DNA of 64,000 nucleotides from Clostridiales bacterium (GTDB lineage Bacteria; Bacillota; Clostridia; Christensenellales; UBA1242): the NCBI GenBank assembly GCA_015055605.1, contig SVHV01000001.1:191026-255025 (forward strand), given 5' to 3'. The notes beneath the pieces were generated by a model, which saw only the letters and a list, made by a program, of their open reading frames with translations, was not told where the DNA came from and did no database searches. Below, in pieces: positions 42,222 through 50,035 of this stretch. Each line of letters begins with the position of its first letter. The first letter of the stretch is position 1. The position numbers were made by a program, and so were the translations under genes.

Positions 42222-42416
42222 TTAACAACAATGTTCATCGTTTTTCATTGTTTTAAGACATTTTGTACAAATGTATACGCTTTGGATTTTGCCATCTACT
42301 TCGATTGATTTCTTTTGTAGATTTGCACCCCAAGTTCTCTTAGTAGCGATGTGAGAGTGACTTACCTGGTTTCCAGCCACTTTTTTCTTACTACATATAA
42401 AACATTCTTTTGCCAT
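42222..42416 (-). CDS. rpmB: 50S ribosomal protein L28
   Basis: 64 residues from ATG 42416; GGGGGTGA lies 8 bases upstream, and an in-frame GTG at 42428 is part of that SD. MAKECFICSKKKVAGNQVSHSH start, with CFIC and CTKC forming the zinc-binding C4 set of the zinc-type L28. Keeps the conserved SHSHI..KRTWGANLQ. It is transcribed away from asp23, as in Bacillus. The last four residues are EHCC. Confidence 0.95.
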   Translation of the reverse strand: MAKECFICSKKKVAGNQVSHSHIATKRTWGANLQKKSIEVDGKIQSVYICTKCLKTMKNDEHCC

Positions 42417-42468
42417 TGTAAAATTCACCCCCGAGGTATTTTATCTGTATTTCGTTTCAAACACATAG

Positions 42469-42497
42469 AGTATATCAAATAAAATTGCTGTTGGCAA
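42469..42497 (-). promoter_or_regulatory. Promoter of rpmB
   Basis: Minus strand TTGCCA, 17 bases, TATACT. Confidence 0.8.
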
Positions 42498-42550
42498 GAC
42501 TTTTTTTCAAGTTTTAACAAGATTAATCAAAATATTTTTCACAAAATCTC

Positions 42551-42579
42551 TTGCCAAATATGGCTAGTTATTGTAGAAT
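42551..42579 (+). promoter_or_regulatory. Promoter of asp23-fakA
   Basis: TTGCCA, 17 bases, TAGAAT. The octamer TCTTGCCA, which includes this -35, is also present in the rpmB promoter on the opposite strand. A second TATAAT lies at 42590-42595. Confidence 0.6.
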
Positions 42580-42681
42580 TAGTATGTAGTATAATTGTGT
42601 GTAGTGCATAATACCTTTTGTGTGCGCTGTTGCGATATACTATTACAACAATTATTTACTAAAATAGTAAGGAGAAAGAAG

Positions 42682-43014
42682 ATGGCAGTTAAAACAAGTA
42701 ATGCCTATGGTAATATTACTATAGATGATGAAGCTATTGCGTGTGCTACTGGACATATTGCCAGGGAGTGTTATGGTGTAGTTGACTTAGTTGGTCAAGG
42801 CTCTGTTAAGTCAAAGAATGTCCTTACTAAAGGAATTAAGATAATAACCGTTGGAAATAGAATCTATATTGATTTATTTGCAATACTTAAATACGGTGTA
42901 TCGATAGGAACTGTTACAGATAATCTAAAGAGTGCTGTTAAATATGGCGTTGAGCAGTTTACTGGTATGATTGTTGATAGTGTAAATATAAATGTAGTCG
43001 GGGTTAGAGTTTAA
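42682..43014 (+). CDS. Asp23/Gls24 family envelope-stress protein
   Basis: 110 residues from ATG 42682, with AAGGAG 8 bases upstream; further in-frame starts upstream are not supported. Sequence NAYGNITIDDEAIACATGHIARECYGVVDLVG is the Asp23 fold start, with the later IDLFAILKYGVSI and VNINVVGVRV strands. In Bacillus the YloU homologue sits beside fakA, as here. Its role is linked to membrane or alkaline stress; the exact function is unknown. Confidence 0.9.
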   Translation: MAVKTSNAYGNITIDDEAIACATGHIARECYGVVDLVGQGSVKSKNVLTKGIKIITVGNRIYIDLFAILKYGVSIGTVTDNLKSAVKYGVEQFTGMIVDSVNINVVGVRV

Positions 43015-43044
43015 TACTCCGTTTTAGATAAGGATAAAGTATAT

Positions 43045-44691
43045 ATGTTGAAGACAATTAATAGCACTATGTTTAGAAAAATGATAATTGCTAGTGCGAA
43101 GATTTTAGATGATAATAAAAATTTTGTTGATTCTCTAAATGTGTTCCCAGTTCCAGATGGTGATACTGGTACAAATATGAGTATGACATACAATAATGTT
43201 GTGAAGGAATTAAACAATTGCTTAGATAATGATTTTGCAGGTATTACTAGGGCTATAGTTACTGGTGCTCTTAGGGGTGCTAGAGGTAACTCTGGTGTTA
43301 TTTTGTCACAGATTCTTAAGGGTATCTGTAATGTAATCGGCACTTGTGAAAAAGAAGTAACAACTAAACTTTTTGCTAAAGCTTTAGTAGAGGGTTCATC
43401 TATTGCATACAAGGCAGTTGCATCACCAAAAGAGGGTACTATTTTAACAGTTATCAGGGTTATTTCTGAGTCGGCTACTAGAAATGCAAAGAAGTACAGT
43501 AACTTTGAGCAATTCTTTGAGGCTATTCTTAATGATGGTGAGGCAATCCTTCAACAAACTCCAGAGATGTTGCCTGTGCTTAAGAAAGCTGGTGTAGTAG
43601 ATGCTGGTGGTAGAGGCTTGATTGTTATCCTTAAAGGTATGGAAAAGATTATCTTAGGTGAAGAAGACTTTGATATCAATATCGAGCAATTAATTAGTAC
43701 ACAAACAATGAATAATAATGAGTTCTATGTAAATCTAGACAATTTAGCAGATATTGAGTTTGCTTATTGTACAGAGTTTATGATTACTCACATGAAGAAA
43801 AAGACAACAGAGAGCGATATTGAGAAATTTAGAGAAAATCTATCTAATATCGGCGATAGCGTTGTTTGTTTCGGTGATTTAGAACTAGTAAAAGTCCATG
43901 TACATACAAATCAACCAAACCTTGCTTTAGGTTCAGCGCTTGAGCTAGGTGAGATTATCAATATTAAGATTGAGAACATGGTTGAGCAAAATAGAGAATT
44001 AAAGAGAGCACAAACTCAGAGAGAACAGAATCTAAAAGAAATCGGTATGGTTGCTGTTGCTCCAGGACAGGGTATTGCAAATGTATTTGCTGACCTATTA
44101 GTAGATGATATGGTAGAGGGTGGTCAAACAATGAACCCTAGTGCTGAAGATATCGCTAAGACAGTAGATAGAATTCCTGCAAAAAATGTCCTAGTTATGC
44201 CAAATAATAAGAATATCATTCTTGCTGCAGAGCAGGCTAAATCTCTCACTAAGAAGATTCTACATGTTATTCCTACTAAATCTATTCCAGAAGGTGTTGC
44301 ATCTGTATTAGCATTTAATCCAGATTGTACTGTTGAAGAAAATGTAGAGAATATGACTAATGCGAAAGAGAGTGTAAAGAGTGCTTCTGTAACTTATGCT
44401 GTTAGAACTACTCATGTTGATGGTTTTGACCTTGAGACAGGAGATATTATAGGTCTTGATAATAAGGGTATACTTGCAAAAGGTTCACTTGTAAAAGACA
44501 CTACAATTCAATTAATTGACAAACTTGTATCAGAGGATAGTGTAAATATTACTTTATTCTATGGTAAAGATGTTGTAGAAGAAGATGCTAATGCACTTGC
44601 AGAAGAGCTTGAGCAAAGGTATCCAGATTGTGATATTAATATGATTAGTGGTGAACAACCTGTATACTACTATATAATATCTATAGAGTAA
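43045..44691 (+). CDS. fakA: Fatty acid kinase FakA (DAK domain protein YloV)
   Basis: 548 residues. N-terminal DhaL-type kinase domain with NVFPVPDGDTGTNMSMT near residue 33 and GARGNSGVILSQILKG near 75 (Mg-ADP site), a middle domain, and a C-terminal FakB-interacting region ending EQPVYYYIISIE. FakA phosphorylates exogenous fatty acids held by FakB for phospholipid synthesis. Poor SD. Last gene of the unit, after Asp23, with a terminator 20 bases on. Confidence 0.92.
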   Translation: MLKTINSTMFRKMIIASAKILDDNKNFVDSLNVFPVPDGDTGTNMSMTYNNVVKELNNCLDNDFAGITRAIVTGALRGARGNSGVILSQILKGICNVIGTCEKEVTTKLFAKALVEGSSIAYKAVASPKEGTILTVIRVISESATRNAKKYSNFEQFFEAILNDGEAILQQTPEMLPVLKKAGVVDAGGRGLIVILKGMEKIILGEEDFDINIEQLISTQTMNNNEFYVNLDNLADIEFAYCTEFMITHMKKKTTESDIEKFRENLSNIGDSVVCFGDLELVKVHVHTNQPNLALGSALELGEIINIKIENMVEQNRELKRAQTQREQNLKEIGMVAVAPGQGIANVFADLLVDDMVEGGQTMNPSAEDIAKTVDRIPAKNVLVMPNNKNIILAAEQAKSLTKKILHVIPTKSIPEGVASVLAFNPDCTVEENVENMTNAKESVKSASVTYAVRTTHVDGFDLETGDIIGLDNKGILAKGSLVKDTTIQLIDKLVSEDSVNITLFYGKDVVEEDANALAEELEQRYPDCDINMISGEQPVYYYIISIE

Positions 44692-44710
44692 TAATATAAC
44701 ATATATAATA

Positions 44711-44741
44711 AGGCAAGGAGATAGACATCCTTGCCTTTTTG
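44711..44741 (+). terminator. Terminator of fakA
   Basis: AGGCAAGGA and TCCTTGCCT, 9 bp, followed by T5. Confidence 0.85.
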
Positions 44742-44799
44742 TTGTTTACTAATGTTGAAAAAATTTTTGTTTTATGAGAGACAAAATTCAAAATGGGTA

Positions 44800-44828
44800 T
44801 TGACATTTGAATTAATTTATTTTACAAT
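44800..44828 (+). promoter_or_regulatory. Promoter of the SdpI-like gene
   Basis: TTGACA, 17 bases, TACAAT. The leader then carries a 6-bp hairpin GACTCA/TGAGTC (44839-44858) before the AAAGGGG site; it lacks a T-run. Confidence 0.78.
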
Positions 44829-44875
44829 ATTTTTGCACGACTCACCTAAAAATGAGTCTTTAAAGGGGAAAATCT

Positions 44876-45541
44876 ATGAAAAAATCACGATTGTTATCAC
44901 TATTCACAATCGCCAATTTTGTTGCGACTCTGTGTTTTATAATATTTGTTTTACCTGATGTAGTTGTTTTCAGATTTACTTCTGATTTGGTTGCGTCAGA
45001 GTTTATTGGTAAATGGTATAATATTATTCTTCCATCTCTTGCTACTATTGCTTGTTTTATCATTCTTATTATTGATGTGAGAGAAGATGGGGCAAAAAAG
45101 CATGTGTTTAGATACTTAATTGCCTATGTTGCTGTTGCTGTATGTAGTTACTTTACATGGGCTATGATGGGCATTCAGGTTCATTTAACACATGTTACTA
45201 ATAATGCTATTACTATACCTTGGACAATTATTATTTTATTTCCTATTGCTTATTTTATGCTTGCTAATGGTGCTGCTTTGGGAGATAAATCAGATTCAGA
45301 ATTTTCATTGTTTGGATTTAAATGGGTGAAGTCAAATTATATTGTTTGGCAAAAAACACATAAGTTCGCTGGTAGAATGAGTATTTTAGTGGGTTTATGT
45401 TTATTAGTTATGGCTGTGTTAAATGAAACTATTTATCATACTGATTGGATGTATGGGATAGCAATGTTAGCATGGTTTGTGCTTTATTATTTATTTGTTT
45501 TAATTTATTCTAAATGTATTGAGGGGAAGTACAATAGATAA
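44876..45541 (+). CDS. SdpI/DUF1648-like membrane protein
   Basis: 221 residues, about six membrane helices. The first third, LPDVVVFRFTSDLVASEFIGKW, resembles the DUF1648 loop that leads SdpI proteins, and the end has WVKSNYIVWQKTHKFAGRMSILVGL, the SdpI-type repeat. SdpI in Bacillus is an immunity protein against the SdpC toxin and a signal sensor; relatives are often solitary. No toxin gene is near. Own promoter and terminator. Confidence 0.6.
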   Translation: MKKSRLLSLFTIANFVATLCFIIFVLPDVVVFRFTSDLVASEFIGKWYNIILPSLATIACFIILIIDVREDGAKKHVFRYLIAYVAVAVCSYFTWAMMGIQVHLTHVTNNAITIPWTIIILFPIAYFMLANGAALGDKSDSEFSLFGFKWVKSNYIVWQKTHKFAGRMSILVGLCLLVMAVLNETIYHTDWMYGIAMLAWFVLYYLFVLIYSKCIEGKYNR

Positions 45542-45542
45542 T

Positions 45543-45578
45543 AAAAAGACTCTGATTAGTAATAATCGGAGTCTTTTT
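45543..45578 (+). terminator. Terminator after the SdpI-like gene
   Basis: AAAAGACTCTGATT pairs with AATCGGAGTCTTTT (one G-U), then a T-run. Confidence 0.85.
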
Positions 45579-45683
45579 ATTTACATAATTTGGATATAGA
45601 TTGTTGTAATATTTTGTCTAATATATTCCAAACTAGTAGTACAGGGTAATATGGTTTACCTTGTAAAATAGGGAGGTGAAAAT

Positions 45684-45833
45684 ATGGCAACAAAGAAATG
45701 CGATTGTACTAAGAAGTCATCTACTAGCAAAAGAACTTCTAATAGAACAACAGAAGCTAGTACAGATAATGCTAGAACATCATCTAGAACATCTGCTAAG
45801 AAAACTTCTAGTAGAACTAGAGCATGTAACTAA
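45684..45833 (+). CDS. Unknown 49-residue Ser/Thr/Arg/Lys-rich protein
   Basis: 49 codons with a perfect SD (GGGAGGTGA, spacing 4-8) and a stop at 45831-45833. Sequence is MATKKCDCTKKSSTSK..., with nearly all residues Ser, Thr, Arg, Lys, Ala or Asn, no hydrophobic core, and Cys at 6, 8 and 48 (CDC and CN end). It should be unfolded and strongly basic, so nucleic-acid binding, coat packing or a small secreted role are possible. A hairpin (CAGGGTAA/TTACCTTG, 45642-45663) lies just before the SD. No family recognised. The long terminator that follows suggests a well-expressed gene. Confidence 0.7.
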   Translation: MATKKCDCTKKSSTSKRTSNRTTEASTDNARTSSRTSAKKTSSRTRACN

Positions 45834-45858
45834 TTAGCCTAGTTTCACAAAATTGGAG

Positions 45859-45942
45859 CACTCTAATATATTTATATTGGTTATAGTTATTAAATGTAAT
45901 AAGTGTAATTAAAATGATATAAATATATTGGAGTGTTTTTTT
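45859..45942 (+). terminator. Very tall terminator hairpin
   Basis: A 19-bp stem: CACTCTAATATATTTATAT (45859-45877) with ATATAAATATATTGGAGTG (45917-45935), one T-G pair, a 39-base loop with a weaker inner stem, and seven T at the end. Terminators elsewhere in the window have stems of about 6-14 bp. Confidence 0.8.
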
Positions 45943-45984
45943 GCTTATTATTTACTTAAAATTTTTATAAACTATTTTGTTTAA

Positions 45985-46014
45985 TTATCATAAAAATAAA
46001 TTATGTGTTATACT
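45985..46014 (+). promoter_or_regulatory. Promoter remaining before the broken surface-protein fragment
   Basis: TTATCA, 18 bases, TATACT with an extended -10 TG. A GGAGG site follows at 46028-46032 but no ATG, GTG or TTG is correctly placed after it. Confidence 0.45.
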
Positions 46015-46251
46015 GAAGATAATTACTGGAGGTTTATACGGCAGAATAAGAAAATATTTCTTTGTAGATATAATGCTAGTTTGTTTGGTAATGTAAGTGG
46101 TAATATTGTTGTAAAAAATGTTATCTTTGATAACCTAACAATTAACGGCAAAGGTGCTACTGGTGCTTTGGTTTCAACACTTTTAGAAAATGCATCTGCT
46201 ACATTTGAAAATGTTACTATACAGGATTTAATAATCCATCAGCAATTGTAA
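46003..46251 (+). pseudogene. Fragment of a beta-helix surface protein
   Basis: The open stretch contains SLFGNVSGNIVVKNVIFDNLTINGKGATGALVSTL followed by ENASATFENVTIQDL in pieces, one or two turns of the kind found in large adhesin-like beta-helix proteins. Nothing like a signal peptide or anchor remains and the frame stops after 82 codons. The upstream promoter and GGAGG are not followed by a start codon at the right distance, and the first ATG overlaps the -10. I read it as the remnant of a larger gene. Confidence 0.5.
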
Positions 46252-46295
46252 CAGAGTAATTCTGTTGGTATTATGTAATTAAATAAGTAGGTAGT

Positions 46296-46547
46296 ATGGA
46301 AGATAGATTAGAATATGCACATCAATTTAGTAAAAATAATAAGAAGGGATTGTTGAGTGATAAAAACTGTGGATGTTTTTATTGTTTAGAAATATTTAAT
46401 CCTATAGAAATAACAGAGTGGGTTCCAGATAGTGAGGGTACTGCGTTATGTCCTTACTGTGGTGTAGATTCGATTATAGGAGAATATACAGGTCTTTCTA
46501 TTACAAAAAAATTTCTTTCTGAAATGAATGAATATTGGTTTAAATAA
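46296..46547 (+). CDS. Small zinc-ribbon cytoplasmic protein
   Basis: 83 residues. CGCFYCLEIFNPIEITEW and TALCPYCGVDSIIGEY give a four-Cys zinc site; the end ITKKFLSEMNEYWF is the usual tail. This is a widespread family of small hypothetical proteins, found often in Bacillota and enterics, with no fixed function; some are near polymorphic-toxin loci. A terminator lies at its 3' end. Confidence 0.78.
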   Translation: MEDRLEYAHQFSKNNKKGLLSDKNCGCFYCLEIFNPIEITEWVPDSEGTALCPYCGVDSIIGEYTGLSITKKFLSEMNEYWFK

Positions 46548-46580
46548 AAAATCCGGCAGGTTGATTCTATCGGATTTTTT
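46546..46580 (+). terminator. Terminator after the zinc-ribbon gene
   Basis: AAAAAATCCG pairs with CGGATTTTTT across a 15-base loop. Confidence 0.7.
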
Positions 46581-46688
46581 GTATTGGTTTTAATATCTCT
46601 TTCTTGATGATATATGTGTAATGATTTTTTTCTTGAGTATAAAAAAATCAGACAATATGTCTGATGATTAATTGTATTTTGTATTTAA

Positions 46689-46712
46689 ATAAAAAATACC
46701 CTTGACGGGTAA
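46689..46712 (-). terminator. Terminator of the tRNA-Val/tRNA-Gly unit
   Basis: Minus strand ACCC, loop GTCAA, GGGT, then A and six T. A short but well-placed stem 4 bases beyond the tRNA-Gly CCA. Confidence 0.6.
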
Positions 46713-46715
46713 TAA

Positions 46716-46790
46716 TGGAGCGGAAGACGAGATTCGAACTCGCGACATTCGCCTTGGCAAGGCGACGCTCTACCACTGAGCCACTCCCGC
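46716..46790 (-). tRNA. tRNA-Gly (anticodon GCC)
   Basis: 75 bases including an encoded CCA. Acceptor GCGGGAG pairs with CTTCCGC (one G-U), anticodon loop CTTGCCAAG reads GCC, and GGTTCGA-type T-loop (AGTTCGAATC) is present. Confidence 0.95.
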
Positions 46791-46803
46791 ATAAAAATAA
46801 AAA

Positions 46804-46879
46804 TGGTGGGAGTTATAGGGCTCGAACCTATGACCTCCTGCTTGTAAGGCAGATGCTCTCCCAACTGAGCTAAACTCCC
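46804..46879 (-). tRNA. tRNA-Val (anticodon TAC)
   Basis: 76 bases with encoded CCA. Acceptor GGGAGTT with AACTCCC, anticodon loop CTTACAA reads TAC, T-loop GGTTCGAGCC. Transcribed first, followed by tRNA-Gly 13 bases on. Confidence 0.96.
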
Positions 46880-46913
46880 ACATTTCTTTCGCAGTCCTAT
46901 TGACTACTTTACT

Positions 46914-46942
46914 AATATATCAAATTATAAAAAAAATTGCAA
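46914..46942 (-). promoter_or_regulatory. Promoter of the tRNA-Val/tRNA-Gly unit
   Basis: Minus strand TTGCAA, 17 bases, TATATT, about 35 bases before the tRNA-Val 5' end. Confidence 0.7.
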
Positions 46943-47107
46943 CAGTTTTTTGCAGATTTTTTAAAATTTTTTAAATTTATTTTTTTAACACAAATTGAGT
47001 AACTGTTCATAAATTATATTATTAACTACTGCAAAGAGGTCAATATTTTAAGCTGACATAAAAAATAAAACATAGTCAATAATTAGTAGAAATTTTTAAA
47101 TAAATAC

Positions 47108-47136
47108 TTTACTTAAGTTTTTTTTTGTGTTATACT
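47108..47136 (+). promoter_or_regulatory. Promoter of the tRNA-Cys/tRNA-Leu unit
   Basis: TTTACT, 17 bases, TATACT with an extended -10 TG. It is divergent from the tRNA-Val promoter; the region between holds only AT-rich sequence. Confidence 0.7.
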
Positions 47137-47154
47137 AACCTCGTTAAATCGAAT

Positions 47155-47229
47155 GGCACCATAGCCAAGCGGTAAGGCCCGGGTCTGCAAAACCCTTATG
47201 CCTCAGTTCGAATCTGAGTGGTGCCTCCA
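47155..47229 (+). tRNA. tRNA-Cys (anticodon GCA)
   Basis: 75 bases with encoded CCA. Acceptor GGCACCA with TGGTGCC, anticodon loop TCTGCAAAA reads GCA, T-loop CAGTTCGAATC. Confidence 0.96.
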
Positions 47230-47232
47230 CAT

Positions 47233-47319
47233 GCTGGTGTGGCGGAATCGGCAGACGCACAGGACTTAAAATCCTGCGGTGTAACAACCGTACCAGTTCA
47301 AGTCTGGTCACCAGCACCA
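47233..47319 (+). tRNA. tRNA-Leu (anticodon TAA)
   Basis: 87 bases with encoded CCA and a long variable arm. Acceptor GCTGGTG with CACCAGC, anticodon loop CTTAAAA reads TAA. TTA is a very common Leu codon in this AT-rich window. Confidence 0.96.
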
Positions 47320-47321
47320 CA

Positions 47322-47347
47322 AAAAAGACCATAATGGTCTTTTTTTA
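47322..47347 (+). terminator. Terminator of the tRNA-Cys/tRNA-Leu unit
   Basis: AAAGACCAT and ATGGTCTTT with almost no loop, then a T-run. Confidence 0.85.
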
Positions 47348-47366
47348 TTTTCTTATACAAACCAAT

Positions 47367-47400
47367 AAAAAAGGTAAGCTAGATTTAGTTTACCTTTTTG
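47367..47400 (-). terminator. Terminator after the metallophosphoesterase gene
   Basis: GGTAAACTA pairs with TAGCTTACC on the minus strand (one G-U), with a T-run after it; the opposite strand also has a T-run, so it may act both ways. Confidence 0.7.
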
Positions 47401-47415
47401 TTATATATATGAATT

Positions 47416-48078
47416 TTAGAATCTAAATATTTTCATTCCGTATACACCATAACTTTTTGTACCATTTAGTAGTGTCTGCTCGTCTTCTATATGAAGGTGA
47501 CCGTGTATATGTATAGGGGAGTGATTTCTATATATTGCCTCTGTAATGCCTTTGAGACCATCATGTGTGACATCTTGAGAGTCTCTTGTATAATAGGTAT
47601 CGTGCGATACTAATATATCTATATCTTGTAAATATTGAGCAATCTCTATACTTTCTTCTTGTGTATATAGTGGAGCAGTGGAGTCTTTGTATTTAATTGC
47701 TCCTTGTATTGCTCCTATTTTAACTCCATTGATGTTTATAACTTTACTATGAATATTGTCTATGCCACAGTAAGTTAGGTTATCAAGAGTATCATGATTA
47801 CCTCTAATGCCGTATACTTTTTCTTTAGGTACTATTGTTAGTATGGTTTGTATGTCTTCAAGGGAATGGTCGCCTAGTAGTAGGCATACATCATAGTCTA
47901 ATTCTTTTATGTTATCAAGATTAGTATTTTCATTAGTTAATGAATTGTGGGTGTCAGAAAAAACTAGGATGGTGATATGTTTATCTAGTTGTTTACAGTT
48001 GCCATATTGAGCAAAGAGTTCTTCTTCGTAGGTTATTTCTTTATTTACTTTCTTTTTGTGTAAGAATTTAAAACACAT
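47416..48078 (-). CDS. Calcineurin-like metallophosphoesterase
   Basis: 220 residues. All metal motifs are present in order: FSDTH (about 40-44), LLGDH, GNHDTL, SHDTYY and HIHGHLH near the end. An N-terminal 35-residue basic/acidic extension precedes the domain. The group (YfcE/MJ0936-like) contains small phosphodiesterases; the substrate cannot be told. GGAGG 4-5 bases from ATG, single-gene unit. Confidence 0.82.
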   Translation of the reverse strand: MCFKFLHKKKVNKEITYEEELFAQYGNCKQLDKHITILVFSDTHNSLTNENTNLDNIKELDYDVCLLLGDHSLEDIQTILTIVPKEKVYGIRGNHDTLDNLTYCGIDNIHSKVININGVKIGAIQGAIKYKDSTAPLYTQEESIEIAQYLQDIDILVSHDTYYTRDSQDVTHDGLKGITEAIYRNHSPIHIHGHLHIEDEQTLLNGTKSYGVYGMKIFRF

Positions 48079-48184
48079 AAGTCCTCCATAGATTATTTTT
48101 TAGATTAGCATATTTAACTTCTTTAGTAAATTAATATTATATAGTTTAATGGTTTAAGTATATTGTTGTGCTTAGATTTGGTTT

Positions 48185-48217
48185 AAAAAAAGAATTGAAA
48201 TATATCTATTTCAATTC
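48185..48217 (-). terminator. Terminator after the bPH-type gene
   Basis: Minus strand GAATTGAAATA and TATTTCAATTC, 11 bp, loop GATA, then seven T. Confidence 0.85.
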
Positions 48218-48225
48218 CCAGATAC

Positions 48226-48930
48226 TTATTGTTGAGTTTCGACATCTGCTCTTGCACCACAGCCAGGGCATTGGCTAGATTCTCCCATAAATGTTTGACC
48301 ACAGTAACTACACTTAAATACTTCTTTGGTTCCTTTTGGATTAGTTGCGTAACTGAATCTATCAGGTTGACTATTCATTTTCATATTATTTATGACTTGG
48401 TGAATGTCTGCATAATGTGTAACTGCAGTAAACTCTAGTTTGTATACTCTTGATTGTATTGTTAGTGAGCCGATACTGTTGAAATAATTGATTTCGTCAG
48501 CTTTGATTGTTGTGATGTCTTCGTGTTTAACATAGTTAAATTTGTAGTGGTTTTTCTGGTTCTCTAAAATACATCTTTTGTTTGTGACATAGTAGGTAAG
48601 AGAGTCAACGATTCTATGTCCTTTGATTCTACCTCCGATATGTATCCATACTGGTGTCATGTGAACAGCTAAGAAAGCGAGAACTCCTATAGCAGCACCT
48701 ATTGGCATTCCTGATGCAAATACTGCTACTAAGAAGAATGAGTCAAATATGGTCCAGATTAAAGCGAATATAAATGGGACACCGGTACATTTTCTAATGT
48801 ATGTTGTTCTATCTGGTTTACCTTGCCATATTATTGTTTCGCCTGGTTCTAAATATTCATTTATGTTTTGTGCGTTGAATTTGTCTGTCCTGAGACCACC
48901 GGCTCTATCGTGATTAAATTTTGATTCCAT
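48226..48930 (-). CDS. Membrane protein with a bPH-type domain and zinc ribbon
   Basis: 234 residues. N-terminal EYLEPGETIIWQGKPD is the typical lead of bacterial PH (bPH) proteins; two membrane helices (about 48-72 and 75-98), then YYVTNKRCILEN..DITTIKADEI, the bPH strands, and a C-terminal zinc ribbon CSYCGQTFMGESSQCPGC. Function unknown. SD is weak (AAGGAAAAATT). The upstream region has CACAAATTTTTGTG, a palindrome (48969-48982), near TATAAT. Confidence 0.72.
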   Translation of the reverse strand: MESKFNHDRAGGLRTDKFNAQNINEYLEPGETIIWQGKPDRTTYIRKCTGVPFIFALIWTIFDSFFLVAVFASGMPIGAAIGVLAFLAVHMTPVWIHIGGRIKGHRIVDSLTYYVTNKRCILENQKNHYKFNYVKHEDITTIKADEINYFNSIGSLTIQSRVYKLEFTAVTHYADIHQVINNMKMNSQPDRFSYATNPKGTKEVFKCSYCGQTFMGESSQCPGCGARADVETQQ

Positions 48931-49043
48931 AATTTTTCCTTAAATTGTCCTTAATATTATAATATTAGCACAAATTTTTGTGTTTAACAATTATTTGAAA
49001 TATGTTTAGTAGGGGATAAATGATGAATTTAATAGTTGATATA

Positions 49044-49087
49044 GTAAAAAAACAATCTAGCCATTAAATTTTTATTGACTAGATTGT
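49044..49087 (-). terminator. Terminator of the hydrolase-glpK unit
   Basis: Minus strand ACAATCTAG and CTAGATTGT, 9 bp, 18-base loop, then seven T. Confidence 0.8.
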
Positions 49088-49111
49088 ATATATATTTATT
49101 TTTATAAATAA

Positions 49112-50035
49112 TTATAAATTTTCATACCTGATTGCTAGTGAATCAATTTTGTTGTTTAGAATAAAGTTTGCAATATCTTCGTAAACTTCTTCTTTGTTTG
49201 TTTCGTTAATAACTTCGTGTCTAGCGTCTAGATAACTCTTTAGGAATAGTTTTTTTCTTGCCTTTGCATATTGATAGAATAGCTTAATAATACCTTTTTC
49301 TCCAGAAACTGGGTCGTTTGTGCCAGATATGATAAGTATAGGTAGGTAGTACGGAATATTATTTAAATTTTTGTAGTTGTGTCTAGCATTTTTAAAGAAT
49401 GAGTGATAGAAATTAACAGGGAATGGTTTGCCACATAATTCGTCTGCTTTATATTCTTCCCATATTTTAGTATTACGGGTAAGCCAGTTGCCGTCTTCGA
49501 ATTTTTTTCCATAAGACCTGATGCTCATATTCTCTATCATTTTAGCTGTTTTTTTCTTAAGACCAAAAGCCTTTTGTATTTGTGCTAGGATATATCCAGC
49601 TTTGTATTGAAATCCGTTGGTATATGTTGAGCCAGATAGAATAACATTTTGAACTTTAAATCCATTTTCTATCATATATCTTTGTGTAATAAAAGAGCCA
49701 AAACTGTGTCCTAAAATACTGATAGGGAGATTGAATTTTTCGTATAAATATTCGGTAATCTTGATTTGGTCTTTAACAATTTCCATAAATATATCGCCAT
49801 CTGAATATCCGAATGGTAAATTATGAAGAAGTGCAGTTTGTCCATGACCTCTCAGATCGCTTGCAAAAACGATAATGCCTTGTTTATTTAAATATCTAGC
49901 AAGAGAATTATACCTAAGTGCATGTTCTTGCATGCCATGTATAATTTGTAATACTCCAGTTGGTTTTTCTACTTTGTCCCAAAGGTATCCTACTAATTCA
50001 AAGTCGTCATAACCCTCTAATTTAATTGTTTTCAT
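49112..50035 (-). CDS. Alpha/beta hydrolase, monoacylglycerol lipase-like
   Basis: 307 residues. Serine-nucleophile elbow GHSFGS with Ser near 111, IIHGMQEHALRY (oxyanion region HGM), SDLRGHGQT, SGTNDPVSG and the final DARHEVINE provide the triad. This is the monoacylglycerol lipase/lysophospholipase group (Hydrolase_4). It begins where glpK ends (0 bases), so it is co-transcribed. That suggests it frees glycerol from lipids for GlpK; the exact substrate is inferred. Confidence 0.82.
   Translation of the reverse strand: MKTIKLEGYDDFELVGYLWDKVEKPTGVLQIIHGMQEHALRYNSLARYLNKQGIIVFASDLRGHGQTALLHNLPFGYSDGDIFMEIVKDQIKITEYLYEKFNLPISILGHSFGSFITQRYMIENGFKVQNVILSGSTYTNGFQYKAGYILAQIQKAFGLKKKTAKMIENMSIRSYGKKFEDGNWLTRNTKIWEEYKADELCGKPFPVNFYHSFFKNARHNYKNLNNIPYYLPILIISGTNDPVSGEKGIIKLFYQYAKARKKLFLKSYLDARHEVINETNKEEVYEDIANFILNNKIDSLAIRYENL

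Noticed and set aside
44731..44958. 75-codon frame overlapping the SdpI-like gene start
   Set aside because: It begins inside the fakA terminator, covers a clean promoter and has no Shine-Dalgarno.
47144..47332. 62-codon minus-strand frame over two tRNA genes
   Set aside because: It only reflects the complement of tRNA-Cys and tRNA-Leu.
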